Source: Hyphomicrobiales bacterium
GTDB taxonomy: Bacteria; Pseudomonadota; Alphaproteobacteria; Rhizobiales; Rhizobiaceae
Assembly (NCBI GenBank): GCA_900472925.1
Contig: UCJU01000017.1
Coordinates: forward strand, 12,369 to 76,368
Direction of reading: 5' to 3'
DNA length: 64,000 nt
Shown: positions 7,844-19,002 of the stretch, piece by piece
Position numbering within the stretch: position 1 is the stretch's first letter
Layout of the letters: every line of letters starts with the position of its first letter
Notes under the pieces: model-generated
Told to the model about the DNA's origin: nothing
The model's input: the letters and a program-made list of their open reading frames with translations, nothing else
Database searches by the model: none
Program-made: the position numbers and the translations under genes

Positions 7844-9739
7844 TCAATCCTTCTTCGGCGTCGGCACCACGCGCAGGGCCAGTTCGCGAAGCTGCGTTGG
7901 CGAAGCGGGTGCAGGTGCGTTCATCAGAAGGTCCTGCGCCTGCTGGTTCATCGGGAACAGCGTGATTTCGCGCAGGTTCTTTGTGCCGGTCAGCAACATG
8001 ACAACGCGGTCCACGCCCGCTGCCATGCCGCCATGCGGCGGTGCGCCATACTGGAAGGCGCGGTAGAGGCCACCGAAACGGTCTTCCACATCCTGCTGGC
8101 TCAAGCCCACCTTTTCGAAGGCCTTGACCATCAGTTCCGGCGACTGGTTACGAATGGAGCCGGAGGCGATTTCGTAGCCGTTGCAGACCATGTCGTACTG
8201 ATAGGCCTTGATCGTCAGCGGGTCCTGATTGTCCAGCGCGTCCATTCCGCCCTGTGGCATGGAGAACGGGTTATGCGCGAAGTCGATCTTCTTTTCTTCT
8301 TCGTTATATTCGAAGAACGGGAAGTCGACGATCCAGCACAGCTCGAAACGGTCGCGGTCAACAAGGTTCAATTCCTCGCCAGCACGCGTGCGGGCTTCGC
8401 CTGCGAACTTGTAGAACTTGGCAGGATCGCCAGCCACGAAGAAGGACGCATCGCCTGCTTCCAGACCAAGCTGAACGCGCAGCGCCTCGGTGCGCTCTTC
8501 ACCGATGTTCTTGGCAAGCGGGCCGGAACCGATAATTTTGTTTGAATAGTTGGGACTGGCCTTGGATGCCTCGGCAAACTCAGCCTCAGAAGGCATTCTT
8601 CCGCCCTCCGCCGAGGTGTTCATAGTCGTAATTTCCCCTTGCGGTACACCTTCTTCCTTCCAAAAGATGTAGCCGAGGCCCGGCTGGCCCTGTCCCTGCG
8701 CCCATGCGTTCATGCGGTCACAGAATGCTCTGCTGCCGCCGGTCTTGGCCGGAATGGCCCAGACTTCGACCTTCGGGTTGGACGCGATCATGTTTGCAAA
8801 GACCTTGAAGCCGGAACCGGCGAAATGGTCTGTCACGGCCTGCATCTCGATCGGGTTGCGCAGATCCGGCTTGTCGGAACCGTAGGTGCGGATCGAATCG
8901 TCATAGGCAATGCGGCGGAAGTTCTGCGTAACAGGCTTGCCTTCGGCAAACTGCTCGAACACGCCACGAATGACCGGCTCCATGGTCTCCCAGACGTCTT
9001 CCTGCGTCACGAAGCTCATTTCGAGGTCGAGCTGGTAGAATTCGCCGGGCAGACGGTCTGCACGCGGGTCTTCATCGCGGAAGCATGGCGCGATCTGGAA
9101 GTAACGGTCAAAACCGGCCACCATGAGAAGCTGCTTGTACTGCTGCGGCGCCTGCGGCAGCGCGAAGAACTTGCCTTCGTGGATACGGCTCGGCACGAGG
9201 AAGTCGCGCGCGCCTTCCGGCGAAGACGCCGTCAGGATCGGTGTGGAATATTCGGCAAAGCCGATATCGCCCATGCGGCGACGCATGTCGGAGATGATCT
9301 GCGTGCGCTTGACGATGTTCTTGTGCAGCGTATCGCGGCGCAGGTCGAGGAAGCGATACTTCAGGCGAACGTCTTCAGGATAGTCAGGCTCGCCGAAGAC
9401 CGGCAGAGGCAGTTCCTTGGAAGCGGCCAGCACTTCGATTTCCTGCGCGTAAAGCTCGATTTCGCCGGTCGCCATGGTCTTGTTGACGGTGTCGTCCGAA
9501 CGGGCCTTGACGAGACCGTCGATGCGGATGACCCATTCGCCACGAACGACTTCAGCCGTCTTGAAGGCCGGGCTATCCGGATCGGCCACCACCTGCGTGA
9601 TGCCATAATGGTCGCGAAGGTCGATGAAGAGAACGCCGCCATGATCTCGCACACGGTGAACCCAGCCGGACAGGCGAACGGTTTCGCCGACATGCGATTT
9701 ACGAAGAGCGGCACAGGTGTGGCTGCGGTAACGATGCAT
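7844..9739 (-). CDS. aspS: aspartyl-tRNA synthetase with an unusual insertion
   Basis: A 631-residue class II synthetase charging tRNA-Asp (possibly also tRNA-Asn). The order is an OB-fold anticodon-binding domain (1-110), the catalytic core with motif 2 [15 protein letters not shown], the bacterial GAD insertion domain, and motif 3 GVDRVVML near the C-terminus. It is about 35-40 residues longer than the usual bacterial enzyme (about 590-595). The excess sits at about residues 365-402, between GYIFWKEEG and [10 protein letters not shown], in the GAD domain. The insert is in frame and polar, so the protein is probably functional. It is followed by its own terminator. Confidence 0.95.
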   Translation of the reverse strand: MHRYRSHTCAALRKSHVGETVRLSGWVHRVRDHGGVLFIDLRDHYGITQVVADPDSPAFKTAEVVRGEWVIRIDGLVKARSDDTVNKTMATGEIELYAQEIEVLAASKELPLPVFGEPDYPEDVRLKYRFLDLRRDTLHKNIVKRTQIISDMRRRMGDIGFAEYSTPILTASSPEGARDFLVPSRIHEGKFFALPQAPQQYKQLLMVAGFDRYFQIAPCFRDEDPRADRLPGEFYQLDLEMSFVTQEDVWETMEPVIRGVFEQFAEGKPVTQNFRRIAYDDSIRTYGSDKPDLRNPIEMQAVTDHFAGSGFKVFANMIASNPKVEVWAIPAKTGGSRAFCDRMNAWAQGQGQPGLGYIFWKEEGVPQGEITTMNTSAEGGRMPSEAEFAEASKASPNYSNKIIGSGPLAKNIGEERTEALRVQLGLEAGDASFFVAGDPAKFYKFAGEARTRAGEELNLVDRDRFELCWIVDFPFFEYNEEEKKIDFAHNPFSMPQGGMDALDNQDPLTIKAYQYDMVCNGYEIASGSIRNQSPELMVKAFEKVGLSQQDVEDRFGGLYRAFQYGAPPHGGMAAGVDRVVMLLTGTKNLREITLFPMNQQAQDLLMNAPAPASPTQLRELALRVVPTPKKD

Positions 9740-9942
9740 TTTGTTATCCTGAAACAGTGCGGCGATCAGCTCATGGATCGCATATTCTAAATCGGGCGGA
9801 AAAACGCATGGCCTGCCTGATTTGTCAAGGCAAAGCGCAATATTGTCCCGTATTGCGCCGCCTTTAGGCGTATTTGACCGGCGCGAATCGACTATGCCTA
9901 TATAGCCCTCTCAATCTTCTCCAGACACGTGATGTGTGACGC

Positions 9943-11202
9943 ATGAGCCAGTTAAGACCTCTTTTTCCGCTGCTGTTGACGGCGGGCATTCTGATTGGCG
10001 GCAACGGCCTGCAAGGCACCTTCATCGCGCTTCGTGGTTTGTCGGAAGGATTTTCCGCAAGCACCATAGGCCTCATCAGTGCCGGTTACAGCCTCGGTTT
10101 CGCCGTGGGCTGCGTCAACGTCACCCGCCTGCTTCGGCAAATCGGCCATATCCGGGTTTTTGCAGCCATGGCGGCAATCGCGTCCGCCGCCTCCATCACC
10201 ATGGTGCTGATCACCCATCCGGTCTTCTGGTTCGCGATGCGCTTCATCATCGGCATTGCCGTGGCATGTCTGTTCGCCACGATCGAAAGCTGGATCAATG
10301 CGCAGGTGACGAATTCCAATCGGGCGCGCACGCTGTCCATCTACCGCTTCGTCGATCTCGGCTCGGTGACACTGGCGCAATACGTCATTCCGGCGGTGGG
10401 CATCGAAGGCCCCGCGATCTTCTCGCTGATCGCCATGGCGCTGACACTTTCACTGGTGCCGATCTCGCTTGCGGACAAATCGAACCCCGCGCCGCCCAAG
10501 CAGGTGCCGTTCAATCTGTTCGCCGTGTGGCGCATTTCTCCATTGGCGGTCATCGGCTGTATCGCGGTCGGGCTCAGCATGTCGGCCTTTCGCAATATCG
10601 GCCCCATCTATGCCGAGCAAATCGGCTTGTCCGTCACCTCTATAGCGACCTTCATGAGCGCTGGCATCATCGGTGGCGTCGTGCTGCAATATCCGCTCGG
10701 CGCCTACTCTGATCGTTACGACCGCCGCATCATCATTCTCGCAACCACCGGCGGGTCCGTCATCACGGGGCTGTTTCTGTCCTTCTTTGCCGGAAGCGAC
10801 CAGCTGCGAAACGTTATCGGCGTTTTCGTTTTCGGTGCTTTCGCGCTCCCGCTTTATTCGCTGAGCTCCGCCCACGGCAACGATCATGCCAAGGAGGGAG
10901 AACATGCCATGATGTCGGCAGGGCTGCTGTTTTTCTGGTCGCTGGGTGCAACCGCAGGACCCTTGCTGGCCTCCATCTTCATGGATATTTTCGGCCCAAG
11001 GGCGCTGTTTGCCTATACGGCTGCAATCCAGATCGTTTTCATGATCTATACGATCCATCGGCTCACCGTGCGCGCCGCCGTGCCGCTTGAGGAGCGAAAC
11101 TGGCGCTTCCGACCCCTTCTGCGCACCTCGGCTTATTTCAGCAAGCTGGCGGCACCTCCCCCGTCCGATCCCCCTAAAAAAGACCGGGAAACACCGAGAT
11201 AA
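9943..11202 (+). CDS. MFS transporter, 12 membrane segments
   Basis: A 419-residue major facilitator superfamily protein with about twelve hydrophobic segments split into two halves by a central loop near residue 185 (DKSNPAPPKQVPF). A loop motif of the family, GAYSDRYDRR, occurs near 250. The sequence resembles the YcaD-type branch, whose substrate is unknown. The start at 9943 lacks a strong ribosome-binding site. It is followed at about 100 nt by rnd on the same strand. Confidence 0.85.
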   Translation: MSQLRPLFPLLLTAGILIGGNGLQGTFIALRGLSEGFSASTIGLISAGYSLGFAVGCVNVTRLLRQIGHIRVFAAMAAIASAASITMVLITHPVFWFAMRFIIGIAVACLFATIESWINAQVTNSNRARTLSIYRFVDLGSVTLAQYVIPAVGIEGPAIFSLIAMALTLSLVPISLADKSNPAPPKQVPFNLFAVWRISPLAVIGCIAVGLSMSAFRNIGPIYAEQIGLSVTSIATFMSAGIIGGVVLQYPLGAYSDRYDRRIIILATTGGSVITGLFLSFFAGSDQLRNVIGVFVFGAFALPLYSLSSAHGNDHAKEGEHAMMSAGLLFFWSLGATAGPLLASIFMDIFGPRALFAYTAAIQIVFMIYTIHRLTVRAAVPLEERNWRFRPLLRTSAYFSKLAAPPPSDPPKKDRETPR

Positions 11203-11308
11203 ACCCCGGAAAGATGGAACACAGGTCCAAGAAAGGCTGCCTTTGTATTGACACGAGCGCTTCAAAGGGAAAGTAAGTTTAATACTTTCCATGAGCGGCA
11301 AAAGAACA

Positions 11309-12475
11309 ATGATTGAGACGACGACTGCACTCGCCGAAGCCTGCAAGGAACTGGCGAAATCCGATTTCATCACCATCGATACGGAATTTTTGCGAGAGAC
11401 GACCTTCTGGCCCGAACTCTGTCTGGTTCAGATGGCCAGCCCCACACTGGAAGTGCTGGTCGACCCGCTTGCCAAGAACATCGATCTGACCCCTCTGTTC
11501 GAGCTGATGGCCGACACAAGCGTCATCAAGGTCTTCCACGCCGCCCGGCAGGATATCGAAATCATCCATCATCTGGGTGGGCTCATTCCGCATCCGATCT
11601 TCGACACGCAGGTCGCAGCCATGGTGTGTGGCTTCGGTGACTCCATTTCCTACGATCAGCTCGTACAGAGAATCAAAAACGTTCAGATCGACAAGTCCTC
11701 GCGTTTCACAGACTGGAGCCGCCGCCCGCTGACGGAAAAGCAGCTGGATTACGCGCTGGCCGACGTCACCCATCTGCGCGATGTCTATCTGGCACTGAAG
11801 GCACAGCTGGAACGGGAAGGCCGCTCCTCCTGGCTCAAGGAAGAGATGGACATTCTCGAATCGGTCGAGACCTATGACATGCATCCTGATGATGCCTGGT
11901 TGCGGTTAAAGTCGCGTCTGCGCAAGCCGACGGAGCTTGCAATTCTCAAATTCGTCGCCGCATGGCGTGAGCGTGAGGCACGGTCTCGTAACGTGCCGCG
12001 TTCGCGTGTTGTGAAAGACGACGCGATTTTCGAGATTGCCCAGCAGCAGCCGAAGGATACCGAAGCCCTGTCTCGTCTGCGCACAATACCAAAAGGCTGG
12101 GAGCGCTCTGGCTCCGGCACCGCCATAATCGAAACCGTCAATGCGGCGCTGGCATTGCCAAAGGGCGAGATGCCAAGCGCGCCGCGCCAGAGCCATTCGC
12201 CCGAAGGTTCGGGTGCTGCCGTGGAACTCCTCAAGGTTCTGCTCAAGCTGACGGCCGACAAGCATGGCGTGGCTGCCAAGGTCATCGCCAACAGTGAAGA
12301 CCTCGACCGGATCGCGTCGGATGGTGAACGCGCCGAAGTCCCTGCACTGTCCGGCTGGCGGCGCGATCTGTTCGGAGAGCCTGCCTTGAAACTAATCCGT
12401 GGCGAAGTGGCATTGCGCTTCGCAGGCAAGAAAGTCGAAGCGCTGGAACTTCCGCAGGTCGAAGTTCAGGAATAG
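11309..12475 (+). CDS. rnd: ribonuclease D
   Basis: A 3'-to-5' exoribonuclease of the DEDD family that trims tRNA 3' ends. The exonuclease domain has DTEFLRE (Exo I), HAARQDIEII (Exo II) and the Exo III tyrosine segment LDYALADVTHL. An HRDC domain follows at about 205-290. The start at 11309 (MIETTTALAEAC) aligns with the usual N-terminus; ATG 11291, six codons upstream, is an alternative. The 388-residue length is typical. Confidence 0.92.
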   Translation: MIETTTALAEACKELAKSDFITIDTEFLRETTFWPELCLVQMASPTLEVLVDPLAKNIDLTPLFELMADTSVIKVFHAARQDIEIIHHLGGLIPHPIFDTQVAAMVCGFGDSISYDQLVQRIKNVQIDKSSRFTDWSRRPLTEKQLDYALADVTHLRDVYLALKAQLEREGRSSWLKEEMDILESVETYDMHPDDAWLRLKSRLRKPTELAILKFVAAWREREARSRNVPRSRVVKDDAIFEIAQQQPKDTEALSRLRTIPKGWERSGSGTAIIETVNAALALPKGEMPSAPRQSHSPEGSGAAVELLKVLLKLTADKHGVAAKVIANSEDLDRIASDGERAEVPALSGWRRDLFGEPALKLIRGEVALRFAGKKVEALELPQVEVQE

Positions 12476-12675
12476 CGCTTTCAATCCAAAACCAGTGGAT
12501 GTGCTCGATGGGACCGATGCAAGTCGGTCACATCCGGCATCCATCGGTGTTCCATGACCGAAACATCGCTTTTGGGCCGGTCTTTTCCACAATAAGGTCG
12601 TAACTGGCGGGAATCACATCTCTGCCTCCAATCATGGATGGCAGCGCCCACCGACCTGCTTGCAAAAGAGCCCGA

Positions 12676-13701
12676 ATGAGAAAAATTCTCGCAATGCTGG
12701 ATTACGTTATGCTGTTTCTGGCCGTTGCCGGAAGCGGTGTGGCCTATGCATTTCTGGAATATGGCGGCGGCGCGCTGATTGGCGCAACCTACGCTCTTTT
12801 CGCCTGTGCACCCATTCTTGCCTTCGAACGCGGATACATCCTGCCGGGGCTTTCACGCCGCATCAGCATGCTGCCGACACCCGCCTATATCCTCGTCGGC
12901 TTGTTTATTTACGCCATTCTCGTTTTCTGTGGCTTTGGCTTTGGTGGCACGATTCTTTGGGCCACAGGTGTTTTGCCCATGGGTTGGCGCAGGGCCGTCC
13001 ATGCCGAAATGCAGACGCTCGTCTTCACACTCGGCGTCTGCGCCGTCATCGTCTTCATCATGCGGGTGCGTGAATTGCTGGGTCGTGACATCTTCATCGA
13101 CCTCATCATCGGCCGTTATCGTCGGCCGGTCAGCGAAGAGCGCGTCTTTCTGTTCATCGACCTGGTGGGATCGACATCCTTTGCCGAAACCAATGGTGAC
13201 TTGAGAGCGCAGGAATATCTAGGCGAGCTGTTTTCCACTTACGCGGCCCCTGTCAGGCGCCATGGCGGTGTGATCGATGATTACATTGGCGACGCCGCCA
13301 TCATCACCTGGCCGTACCACGCAGCAATCCGCCGCGCCGCCTGTATCAATTGCGTGTTCGATATTCTCGCCACGATCGAGACGGACAGGGACGAATGGCT
13401 TTCGCGTTTCGGCACCGTTCCCAAGCTGCGCTTTGCTATTCATGGCGGGCCGGTCATCACGGCGGAAATCGGCGTGGATCATCACAAGATCACCTATTTC
13501 GGCGATACGGTGAACACCACCGCCCGCCTTGAATCGCTGAGCAAGATGCTGGGCTATCCGGTTCTGATCTCGTCCGATCTCGCCCATCAGCTTCTGCTGC
13601 CGAAGGGCGTGAGAAGCGAGTATCTGGGCGAACACGCCGTCAAGGGACGTGGACAGACGCTGGGCGTCTGCGCATTGAGCAAGCTCGCCGTCGCGGCCTG
13701 A
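12676..13701 (+). CDS. membrane-bound class III adenylate/guanylate cyclase
   Basis: A 341-residue protein. Several hydrophobic segments (about 7-75, 85-125 and 130-148) anchor the N-terminus in the inner membrane. The class III cyclase domain spans about 160-330. The first metal-binding Asp lies in FIDLVGST, the second in YIGDAAIITW, and the transition-state Asn/Arg lie in GDTVNTTARLES. It should make cAMP in the cytoplasm; substrate choice (ATP or GTP) is inferred from the family. ATG 12676 follows AAAAGAG; an upstream ATG at 12634 would add 14 polar residues. Confidence 0.88.
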   Translation: MRKILAMLDYVMLFLAVAGSGVAYAFLEYGGGALIGATYALFACAPILAFERGYILPGLSRRISMLPTPAYILVGLFIYAILVFCGFGFGGTILWATGVLPMGWRRAVHAEMQTLVFTLGVCAVIVFIMRVRELLGRDIFIDLIIGRYRRPVSEERVFLFIDLVGSTSFAETNGDLRAQEYLGELFSTYAAPVRRHGGVIDDYIGDAAIITWPYHAAIRRAACINCVFDILATIETDRDEWLSRFGTVPKLRFAIHGGPVITAEIGVDHHKITYFGDTVNTTARLESLSKMLGYPVLISSDLAHQLLLPKGVRSEYLGEHAVKGRGQTLGVCALSKLAVAA

Positions 13702-13809
13702 AGGCATCTGCTTTATAAGCGTCATCAAATCTTCAAAGTGGCATAATCCCCCTGTCATAAAGCCTGCCTATCGGTGCCTGCATCACCACGCAAACCGACA
13801 GGTATTTCC

Positions 13810-15171
13810 ATGAAGAAGACCCTCCTCGCTTCCGCCGCCATTCTCGTTCTCGGCGCGGCCTGCGCCTTCGCTGCGGAAAAGGAGTTTCCGGCAAAGCTCG
13901 TCTCTCAGGCCGTGCTTCCCGCAAACACCGTCATCAAGGCTCCCGATGATGCGCCCGAGTATCTGAAGACGTCTGCCAAGTTCACAACGCCGGACCGTAA
14001 GCGCGCCGAAGGCCTGGGCACCGTACCCGGCAAGGATGGAGTGCGCCCCACGGGTCTTTCCATGCCATTTGCAGGTCAGGCCATGCAGGGCTTTTCCGGC
14101 ATCAAGTCAATGGAAGACGGCACGTTCTGGAGTCTGTCCGACAATGGCTTCGGATCGAAGCTGAACTCCAGCGATGCCATGCTGATGCTGCACCACCTGT
14201 CTTTCGACTGGACTGCCGGCAAGGTCAACGCGCTGGAAACGGTGTTTCTGTCGGACCCGGACAAGAAGGCACCCTTCCCCATCGTGATGGAAGGTTCCGA
14301 CAAACGTTATCTTACCGGTGCCGATTTCGATGTAGAATCCATTCAGCCCGTTGCCGATGGCTTCTGGGTCGGTGAAGAATTCGGTCCCTACATTCTGAAG
14401 TTCAGCCGTGACGGCAAGCTGACAGACGTCCTTTCCACCAAGGCTGGCGATATCGAGGTGAAGTCTCCCGACCATCCAACGCTTAGCCTGCCCGGCAATC
14501 CGACACAGAAAATGCCAGCCTTCAACCTGAAGCGCTCCGGCGGCTTCGAAGGCATGGCCATGTCGAAGGATGGCACCAAGCTTTATGGCCTGCTGGAAGG
14601 CCCGCTCTACAATGCCGAAGGTCAGGTCGAAAAAACCGAAGACGGCGCAACGGGCTTGCGGATCATCGAACTGGATGTCGCCTCGAAATCATGGACCGGC
14701 CGCACGTGGCTTTACCCGCTGGCAGAAGGCGGCGAAGCCATCGGCGACTTCAACATGCTGGACGACAAGACGGCCCTTGTCATCGAGCGTGACAACGGTG
14801 CTGGCACCGCAGACAAGGCCTGCGCCGATCCGAAAAAGCCGGAAGCGAATTGCTTTGCCGTTCCTGCCAAGTTGAAGCGCATCTACAAGATCGAGTTTAC
14901 CGATGCCAATGTTGGAAAGTGGGCGCGCAAGATCGGCTATATCGACCTGATGAAGATCGCTGACCCCGATAACAAGGCCCATCAGGGTGGCAGCAACGGC
15001 ATCTATACGATGCCGTTCGTCACCATTGAGAATGTCGACCGCGTCGATGCCACGCATATCATCGTCGGCAATGACAACAACCTGCCGTTCTCGGCTGGTC
15101 GCGCGCTTGATAAGGCAGATAATAACGAGTTTGTTCTTCTGGACGTCAAAGACCTGCTGGACGCGAAGTAG
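13810..15171 (+). CDS. secreted phytase-like esterase-domain protein
   Basis: A 453-residue exported protein with signal peptide MKKTLLASAAILVLGAACAFA. The mature part matches the esterase-like activity of phytase family (PF13449): beta-propeller type strands including FWSLSDNGFG, VEEF-like GEEFGPY and GFEGMAMSKDG. Members are periplasmic or secreted, and enzymatic data for the family are thin, so phosphate-ester hydrolysis is a family inference. ATG 13810 is preferred to ATG 13774 because it gives the clean signal peptide. It converges on ppx across a shared hairpin. Confidence 0.85.
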   Translation: MKKTLLASAAILVLGAACAFAAEKEFPAKLVSQAVLPANTVIKAPDDAPEYLKTSAKFTTPDRKRAEGLGTVPGKDGVRPTGLSMPFAGQAMQGFSGIKSMEDGTFWSLSDNGFGSKLNSSDAMLMLHHLSFDWTAGKVNALETVFLSDPDKKAPFPIVMEGSDKRYLTGADFDVESIQPVADGFWVGEEFGPYILKFSRDGKLTDVLSTKAGDIEVKSPDHPTLSLPGNPTQKMPAFNLKRSGGFEGMAMSKDGTKLYGLLEGPLYNAEGQVEKTEDGATGLRIIELDVASKSWTGRTWLYPLAEGGEAIGDFNMLDDKTALVIERDNGAGTADKACADPKKPEANCFAVPAKLKRIYKIEFTDANVGKWARKIGYIDLMKIADPDNKAHQGGSNGIYTMPFVTIENVDRVDATHIIVGNDNNLPFSAGRALDKADNNEFVLLDVKDLLDAK

Positions 15172-15182
15172 TCATATCATGG

Positions 15183-15214
15183 GTGGCGCCTGCAATGGAT
15201 GTTGCAGGCGCCAC
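15183..15214. terminator. long hairpin between convergent genes
   Basis: GTGGCGCCTGCAA (15183-15195) and TTGCAGGCGCCAC (15202-15214) are perfect 13-nt complements with a 6-nt loop. The T tract is short on both sides, so it is probably a bidirectional terminator for the phytase-like gene and ppx. Confidence 0.7.
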
Positions 15215-15220
15215 TTTCAG

Positions 15221-16741
15221 TCACTCGAATACGAATGCCAGCTTTTTGCCCGTCAGCTTGGACAATTGCTGAAGCCGTCCTTCCAGACGCTCGCCAGCGA
15301 AATCGTGATACTCATGTGGCACCACGAATTCCAGGTCGATATCGTCCCGTTCCGAGCGGCGGAACTTGAGATGATCGATGACCCCGGGCATGGACGCTGA
15401 AAACAGATAAACCACCCGCAACAGGCCACCCAGCAGCTTGGCAAGCACCTGCATTCTCTCGCCAGCAATGGTGGTCAGATGCTCGGTCGTTCCGTTGTCG
15501 TTCAAGCCTTCAAAGCGATAATAATTGGCCAGCGCGATATAGGCGCGTCCGGGGTGGGTTATGGCGATAAACGAGGAATGCGCGATGATGTTCAGCGCCT
15601 GCAAGCCGCGATAATCGGGATGTGCACGCCAGCTGATATCCGCCAGAAGGCATGCCGCCTGGCGATATCTCGCTTCGTCCGGTGTCTCGTCGATCCCGAA
15701 GATCGGCACGGTTCGCCCGCTCCAGTCCGCAAGTTCGCGCGCATGTTCAGGCGAACGGGCGCGAAGAATGGCAAGCTCGTCGGCAACGACCAGCAGAGGA
15801 TCGGCATTCTGCTCGGCTTCCGGCAACAGGGAATAGAGATAGCCTTCACGAACCCCCTGCGCCGAAAACGCGATCTTGGCGGGCTTCATCGTTTGCAGCA
15901 CCTCGCGCATGGCGACAGCACCGAATGGCAGCAGCGTGCGACGGTTCTTGGAAACCGCCTGCCAGGCAGGGTCCTTGCTGTCCTTCGACGCAATGACCTC
16001 GTCCAGAAAGCTCAGCATAACCGCCAGAGGCAACTCGTAACCCTGCATCATGTGCAGGGGGTAGCCGGTGATTTCCATGTGCAGCTTGGCAATGTTGCGC
16101 CAGGTGCCACCCACCGCATAAAACGTCCGCCCCTCGCCCTTGGCGAGCAGTTTTGCGGTCTTTACCTGTTTCTTGGTGAAGCTTATGGCCTTCTCGATCG
16201 AGCCGCCGGAATATTCGGACAGCCGTAGTCCACCCAACGGCAGGGTAATACCCTCGCCACAGGTCTTGCCTTTGATATCGATCAACTCAAGAGAGCCACC
16301 GCCGAGGTCGCCAGCAATGCCATCGGCATCATGGAAGCCGCTGATCACGCCATAGGCGGAGTAGAGCGCTTCCTTTTCGCCGGAGAGAACCTCGATCTCG
16401 CAGCCTAAAATGGCCTGCGCATCCCGGATGAAGTCCGGGCCATTGGACGCTTCACGCGCTGCCGCCGTTGCCAGCACGTAGAGTTGCTTTGCCTGCGCCT
16501 GTTCGGAGAGTGCATGGAAACGGCGAAGTGCCGCCAATGCGCGCGTAACGCCTTCCTCATCCATGCGACCGGTCAAGGCAAGGCCCTTGCCGAGGCCGCA
16601 CAGGACCTTTTCATTGAACAGCACCGCAGGGGCGCGCGAGAGACCTTCATAAACGACGAGACGAACGGAGTTCGAACCAATATCTATGACGGAAACGGGG
16701 GCGAGACCGGTAAGCCGCCCCTGTGCTTCTGATCGTGTCAT
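15221..16741 (-). CDS. ppx: exopolyphosphatase, Ppx/GppA family
   Basis: A 506-residue hydrolase of polyphosphate termini (or pppGpp). The ASKHA-fold phosphate loops are [15 protein letters not shown] (17-31) and [12 protein letters not shown] (about 145-156). An HD-like C-terminal region follows. Its start codon overlaps the ppk stop by 4 nt (ATGA), so ppk and ppx are translationally coupled: the enzyme that makes polyphosphate and the one that degrades it come from one operon. Confidence 0.92.
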   Translation of the reverse strand: MTRSEAQGRLTGLAPVSVIDIGSNSVRLVVYEGLSRAPAVLFNEKVLCGLGKGLALTGRMDEEGVTRALAALRRFHALSEQAQAKQLYVLATAAAREASNGPDFIRDAQAILGCEIEVLSGEKEALYSAYGVISGFHDADGIAGDLGGGSLELIDIKGKTCGEGITLPLGGLRLSEYSGGSIEKAISFTKKQVKTAKLLAKGEGRTFYAVGGTWRNIAKLHMEITGYPLHMMQGYELPLAVMLSFLDEVIASKDSKDPAWQAVSKNRRTLLPFGAVAMREVLQTMKPAKIAFSAQGVREGYLYSLLPEAEQNADPLLVVADELAILRARSPEHARELADWSGRTVPIFGIDETPDEARYRQAACLLADISWRAHPDYRGLQALNIIAHSSFIAITHPGRAYIALANYYRFEGLNDNGTTEHLTTIAGERMQVLAKLLGGLLRVVYLFSASMPGVIDHLKFRRSERDDIDLEFVVPHEYHDFAGERLEGRLQQLSKLTGKKLAFVFE

Positions 16742-18939
16742 TCAGCCTGTTTCTTGCGGGATGATATCAGCCCAGCAATGAGTTTAGGCGCACTGGATTT
16801 CAAAGCTTCACCACGGCCAGACAGGCTGGGATTGGTCATGAAATAGTGCTGCGCGTTGAACGGTTCCTCGCCCTTGCGCACCTCGATGCGCCTAGACGTT
16901 CCGTCCGGCAGTATCTCGTAGCTCTGCTGGTTGTCAATGAGATTGCCGAGCATGATCTGTGAAAGAACCTGCTCATGCACCGTTGGGTTGACCAAAGGCA
17001 CCATGGTTTCCACGCGTCTATCGAGATTTCGCGGCATCATGTCGGCTGAGCCGATGTAAACCAGAGCCTTGTCCGATGGCAGGCCGTAACCATTGCCGAA
17101 ACAGAAGATGCGGCTGTGTTCGAGGAACCGTCCGACGATCGACTTGACGCGGATATTGTCGGACAGGCCCGGCACCTGCGGACGCAGGCAGCAGATGCCA
17201 CGAATGACCAGATCGATCTCGACACCAGCTTCGCTGGCCCGGTAGAGCGAATCGATGATTTCAGGATCGACCAGCGAGTTCATCTTCATCCAGATTGCCG
17301 CTGGCACACCATTCTTGGCGTGTTCGGTCTCATCATGGATGTGCTTCAGAATCCGCGAGCGCATCGTGTAGGGCGAAACGGCGAGTTTCATGCCCTCTTC
17401 AGGCTCACCGTAGCCGGTGATGAAGTTGAAGATATTCGCCATGTCATGGGCGATCTTCGGATTGCACGTGAAGAACGACAGGTCGGTATAAATCTTTGCC
17501 GTGACAGGGTGGTAGTTGCCGGTACCAAGGTGGCAATAGGTGCGCAGCTTGCCATCCTCACGGCGCACGACCATCGACATCTTGGAGTGCGTTTTCAGTT
17601 CGATAAAGCCGAAGACCACCTGAACGCCAGCGCGCTCCAGATCCCGTGCCCAGCGAATGTTTGCCTCTTCATCGAAGCGCGCCTTCAGCTCCACAAGCGC
17701 CGTCACAGACTTGCCGGCATCGGCCGCGTCGATCAGCGCGCGGACGATGGGGCTATCGTTGGATGTGCGGTAAAGCGTCTGCTTGATGGCGAGCACGTTG
17801 GGGTCGCGGGCAGCCTGCAGCAGGAACTGCACCACAACATCGAAGCTTTCATAGGGATGGTGAACGACCATGTCCTTTTCGCGGATCGCCGCAAGGCAGT
17901 CCCCGGCATGCTCGCGCACACGCTCCGGAAAGCGCGCATTGTAGGGCTCGAATTTCAGGTCTTCGCGCGGAGCCTTGACGATTTCAGAGATCGTGTTCAA
18001 CGCCAGAAGACCCGGCAAAACGGCAACGCGGTTGTCAGGCACACCCAACTCATGCACCACGAACTGGCGCAGCGATGGCGGCATTTCGCTATCGGTTTCG
18101 ATACGGATGACCGAACCGCGACGGCGGCGCTTTAGCGCGCTTTCGAAGTAACGGACCAGATCCTCCGCTTCTTCCTCAAGCTCGATATCGCTATCACGGA
18201 TGATGCGGAACGTACCGAAACCGCGAACCGTATAACCGGGATAAAGCCGGTGGATGAACAGGCCGACGACATCTTCGAGCGTGATGTAACGGATCGCGTT
18301 CTTGTCATCCGGCAGCCGCACGAAGCGGTCGAGCGCGGGCGGCAGGCGAAGCAGCGCCGTCATCGGCTCACGCCCATTGACGCTGTCCAGCTGCAAGCCC
18401 ATGGAGAAGCCAAGATTGGGAATGAACGGAAACGGATGGGCCGGATCGATGGAGAGCGGCGTCAAAACCGGGAAGATCAATTCCTCGAACTCGTTCTCCA
18501 GCCAGACGCGATCCTGATCGGAGAGCGAGGCTGGACGAACGATGTATATGTCTTCCTTGGCAAGATATTGCTGGAGCACGGCGAGCGAAGCCTGCTGCTC
18601 CATCTGAAGGTTGTCGATTTCCTTGAGAATATCTTCGAGCTGTTCGGCGGGCGTCTTTCCGTCAGGCGTCTTGACGGTCACGTTCTGGCGGACCTGTCCT
18701 TCCAGACCGGCGACGCGCACCATGAAGAATTCATCGAGGTTGGCAGCCGAAATAGACAGGAACCGCAGTCGCTCCAGCAGCGGATGATCGGTGTTGAGCG
18801 TTTCTTCGAGAACACGGCGGTTGAATTGCAGCCAGGAGAATTCTCGATTGATGAAACGCGATGGGCTATCCCAAAGGTCCTGAACCTCGGCTGCTGCTTG
18901 CGTGCCATCGTTGACACCGTCTTGCACTACCGAATCCAT
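16738..18939 (-). CDS. ppk: polyphosphate kinase 1
   Basis: A 733-residue enzyme that reversibly builds polyphosphate from ATP. The N domain starts with [17 protein letters not shown]; the catalytic core contains HHPYESFD and the autophosphorylated-histidine segment [17 protein letters not shown], then a second histidine segment, [11 protein letters not shown]. Length is typical. It lies 63 nt downstream of hda and overlaps ppx, in the order permease-hda-ppk-ppx. Confidence 0.96.
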   Translation of the reverse strand: MDSVVQDGVNDGTQAAAEVQDLWDSPSRFINREFSWLQFNRRVLEETLNTDHPLLERLRFLSISAANLDEFFMVRVAGLEGQVRQNVTVKTPDGKTPAEQLEDILKEIDNLQMEQQASLAVLQQYLAKEDIYIVRPASLSDQDRVWLENEFEELIFPVLTPLSIDPAHPFPFIPNLGFSMGLQLDSVNGREPMTALLRLPPALDRFVRLPDDKNAIRYITLEDVVGLFIHRLYPGYTVRGFGTFRIIRDSDIELEEEAEDLVRYFESALKRRRRGSVIRIETDSEMPPSLRQFVVHELGVPDNRVAVLPGLLALNTISEIVKAPREDLKFEPYNARFPERVREHAGDCLAAIREKDMVVHHPYESFDVVVQFLLQAARDPNVLAIKQTLYRTSNDSPIVRALIDAADAGKSVTALVELKARFDEEANIRWARDLERAGVQVVFGFIELKTHSKMSMVVRREDGKLRTYCHLGTGNYHPVTAKIYTDLSFFTCNPKIAHDMANIFNFITGYGEPEEGMKLAVSPYTMRSRILKHIHDETEHAKNGVPAAIWMKMNSLVDPEIIDSLYRASEAGVEIDLVIRGICCLRPQVPGLSDNIRVKSIVGRFLEHSRIFCFGNGYGLPSDKALVYIGSADMMPRNLDRRVETMVPLVNPTVHEQVLSQIMLGNLIDNQQSYEILPDGTSRRIEVRKGEEPFNAQHYFMTNPSLSGRGEALKSSAPKLIAGLISSRKKQAE

Positions 18940-19002
18940 CGCATACTCCGCCCTTTAAATGTGTCGTTCCAGTATAACAATTTGACGACGGAACTGTGAC
19001 AG

